In this document: in pieces, positions 5,472 to 6,399 of the stretch
Numbering within the stretch: the first letter of the stretch is position 1
Layout: every line of letters begins with the position of its first letter
NCBI GenBank assembly: GCA_015488935.1
Contig: WFMU01000388.1
Location: 1 to 6,399, forward strand
DNA from: Flavobacteriaceae bacterium
GTDB lineage: Bacteria > Bacteroidota > Bacteroidia > Flavobacteriales > Flavobacteriaceae
DNA: 6,399 nucleotides
Direction: 5' to 3'
Position numbers and translations under genes: made by a program
Notes under the pieces: generated by a model
Database searches by the model: none
Seen by the model: the letters and a program-made list of their open reading frames with translations, nothing else
What the model was told of the DNA's origin: nothing

Positions 5472-6399
5472 GTTTTATTTTTATCTCCATTTATATCTTT
5501 TCACAAAAAAATATAGATAGCTTAAAATACCATGTTGCGTTAAAAAATAGTAACCAAATAATAGATAGTGCAAAAAAATATAAAATAGAAGCATTATTAT
5601 TAAAAGGATACAATAAAAAAAGTAGTAATTATTACGTTTTAAAACAATACAACAATGCTATTAATACCGCAAAATTATTATTAAAACTTAGTCTGCAACT
5701 AAAAAATGATTCTATGGTTGGACTTTCCTATAAAAAATTAGCAACTTATTATAGACTAGCTGATAGCTCATTGCTATCGTATAAATATTATAAAAAATAC
5801 TATGAAATTAGCCGTGTTAACAAAGATACACTTGCACAAGTTAAAGCCCTCAGGCACATTGCTATTTTCGAAAAGGATTTTGGTTCTTCTCAAGAAAGTG
5901 AAAATAATGCTACCAACGCACTAATACTCGTTAATAAATTAAAATCGAATAAAAAAATTTCGGAAGCTAGATTAGCACTTTATAACCATATTGGTATTCT
6001 TTACAAAGAAAGAGGAGATTATGATAAAGCAATTGAATTATATAATAAAGCTTTGGCTAAAGTAATAAACCAAGACGATAGGAATACCATATTAAACAAC
6101 ATTGCAAATGTATATTTAGAGCAAAAAAAATACGATGCTGCAATAGGTATTTATACCAAAATTTACAATAAAGTTCGCAATTCTAAAGATACCACGGCAA
6201 TTGCTAGGGTATTGAGTAATCTAGGATTAACACAATCTTATAATAATAATCCCAAAGGTTTAGAGAATATGAAGAAAGCTTTAAAAATACGAACAAATAA
6301 AAATAATATTAATGGAATATACCATAGTTATATGCATTTAGCAGAATATTACAGCCTAAAAAATAAGAGTAAAAAGGTAAAATTCTATGCAAACAAGGC
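5438..6399 (+). CDS. Exported TPR-repeat protein, 5' part (runs off the window)
   Basis: The frame is open for 320 codons to the window end with no stop. Residues 1-22 are a Sec signal peptide (MKKFRKS, hydrophobic stretch, FS before Gln23). The rest is helical. Clear tetratricopeptide repeats lie at about 182-212 (YNHIGILYKERGDYDKAIEL), 217-247 (LNNIANVYLEQKKYDAAIGI) and 254-285, with weaker units at about 65-130 and 137-167. In Bacteroidetes, exported TPR arrays of this form are often the periplasmic half of one-membrane sensors that end in a histidine kinase or a LuxR-type DNA-binding domain, but that part would lie beyond the window and cannot be confirmed. The ATG at 5438 is preceded by AGAGGA, unusually purine-rich for this phylum, and is the only start that keeps the signal peptide. 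Start and ribosome site are buried in the hairpin at 5432-5471. Probably co-transcribed with the lipoprotein gene. Confidence 0.9.
   Translation, partial: MKKFRKSFLFFCFIFISIYIFSQKNIDSLKYHVALKNSNQIIDSAKKYKIEALLLKGYNKKSSNYYVLKQYNNAINTAKLLLKLSLQLKNDSMVGLSYKKLATYYRLADSSLLSYKYYKKYYEISRVNKDTLAQVKALRHIAIFEKDFGSSQESENNATNALILVNKLKSNKKISEARLALYNHIGILYKERGDYDKAIELYNKALAKVINQDDRNTILNNIANVYLEQKKYDAAIGIYTKIYNKVRNSKDTTAIARVLSNLGLTQSYNNNPKGLENMKKALKIRTNKNNINGIYHSYMHLAEYYSLKNKSKKVKFYANK

Overview
This is an AT-rich chromosomal window that most resembles a marine or host-associated member of the Flavobacteriaceae (Bacteroidetes). The evidence is the low GC, the leaders with little or no Shine-Dalgarno sequence, TAnnTTTG-type -7 promoter boxes, signal peptides ending in ...A/S-Q, and a protein architecture (VGINTTNP...IPRMT N-terminal module plus C-terminal peptidase S74 domain) that is common in that family. 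Genus cannot be told from this sequence.

Layout: (1) 1-155 is a dense non-coding region. It holds one copy of a 25-bp direct repeat, apparently a decayed terminator, then a 17-bp inverted repeat with A8/T8 tracts that runs into a -7 promoter box. (2) 156-4040 encodes a 1294-residue exported fibre-like protein. Its centre is 49 tandem units of about 15 residues and its end is a self-cleaving S74 intramolecular chaperone with a coiled coil. (3) 4066-4112 holds the second copy of the 25-bp repeat inside a perfect 16-bp hairpin terminator. (4) 4111-4851 on the minus strand is a single-pass membrane protein of unknown function, convergent with the fibre gene. (5) 4852-5235 is a 384-bp gene-free region with back-to-back promoters, four TGTC boxes at exact 11-bp spacing, and a locally GC-richer, highly self-complementary segment that looks like a structured leader or small RNA. 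(6) 5236-5397 is a 53-residue acidic lipoprotein too short for ordinary ORF callers. (7) 5438-6399 is the 5' part of an exported TPR protein cut by the window edge. Its start codon lies inside a terminator-like hairpin that follows the lipoprotein gene.

How the genes may work together: the fibre gene looks like a self-contained transcription unit. The lipoprotein and TPR genes form a second unit, probably driven from the promoter at 4985-4992 through the structured leader, with an attenuator-like hairpin limiting read-through and translation of the TPR gene. The minus-strand membrane protein is divergent from this unit and shares the box array with it, so a regulatory link is possible but is inference only.

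The best candidates for something undescribed are the structured leader with its possible pseudoknot, the phased TGTC array, the terminator that overlaps a start codon, and the duplicated terminator flanking the repeat-rich fibre gene.
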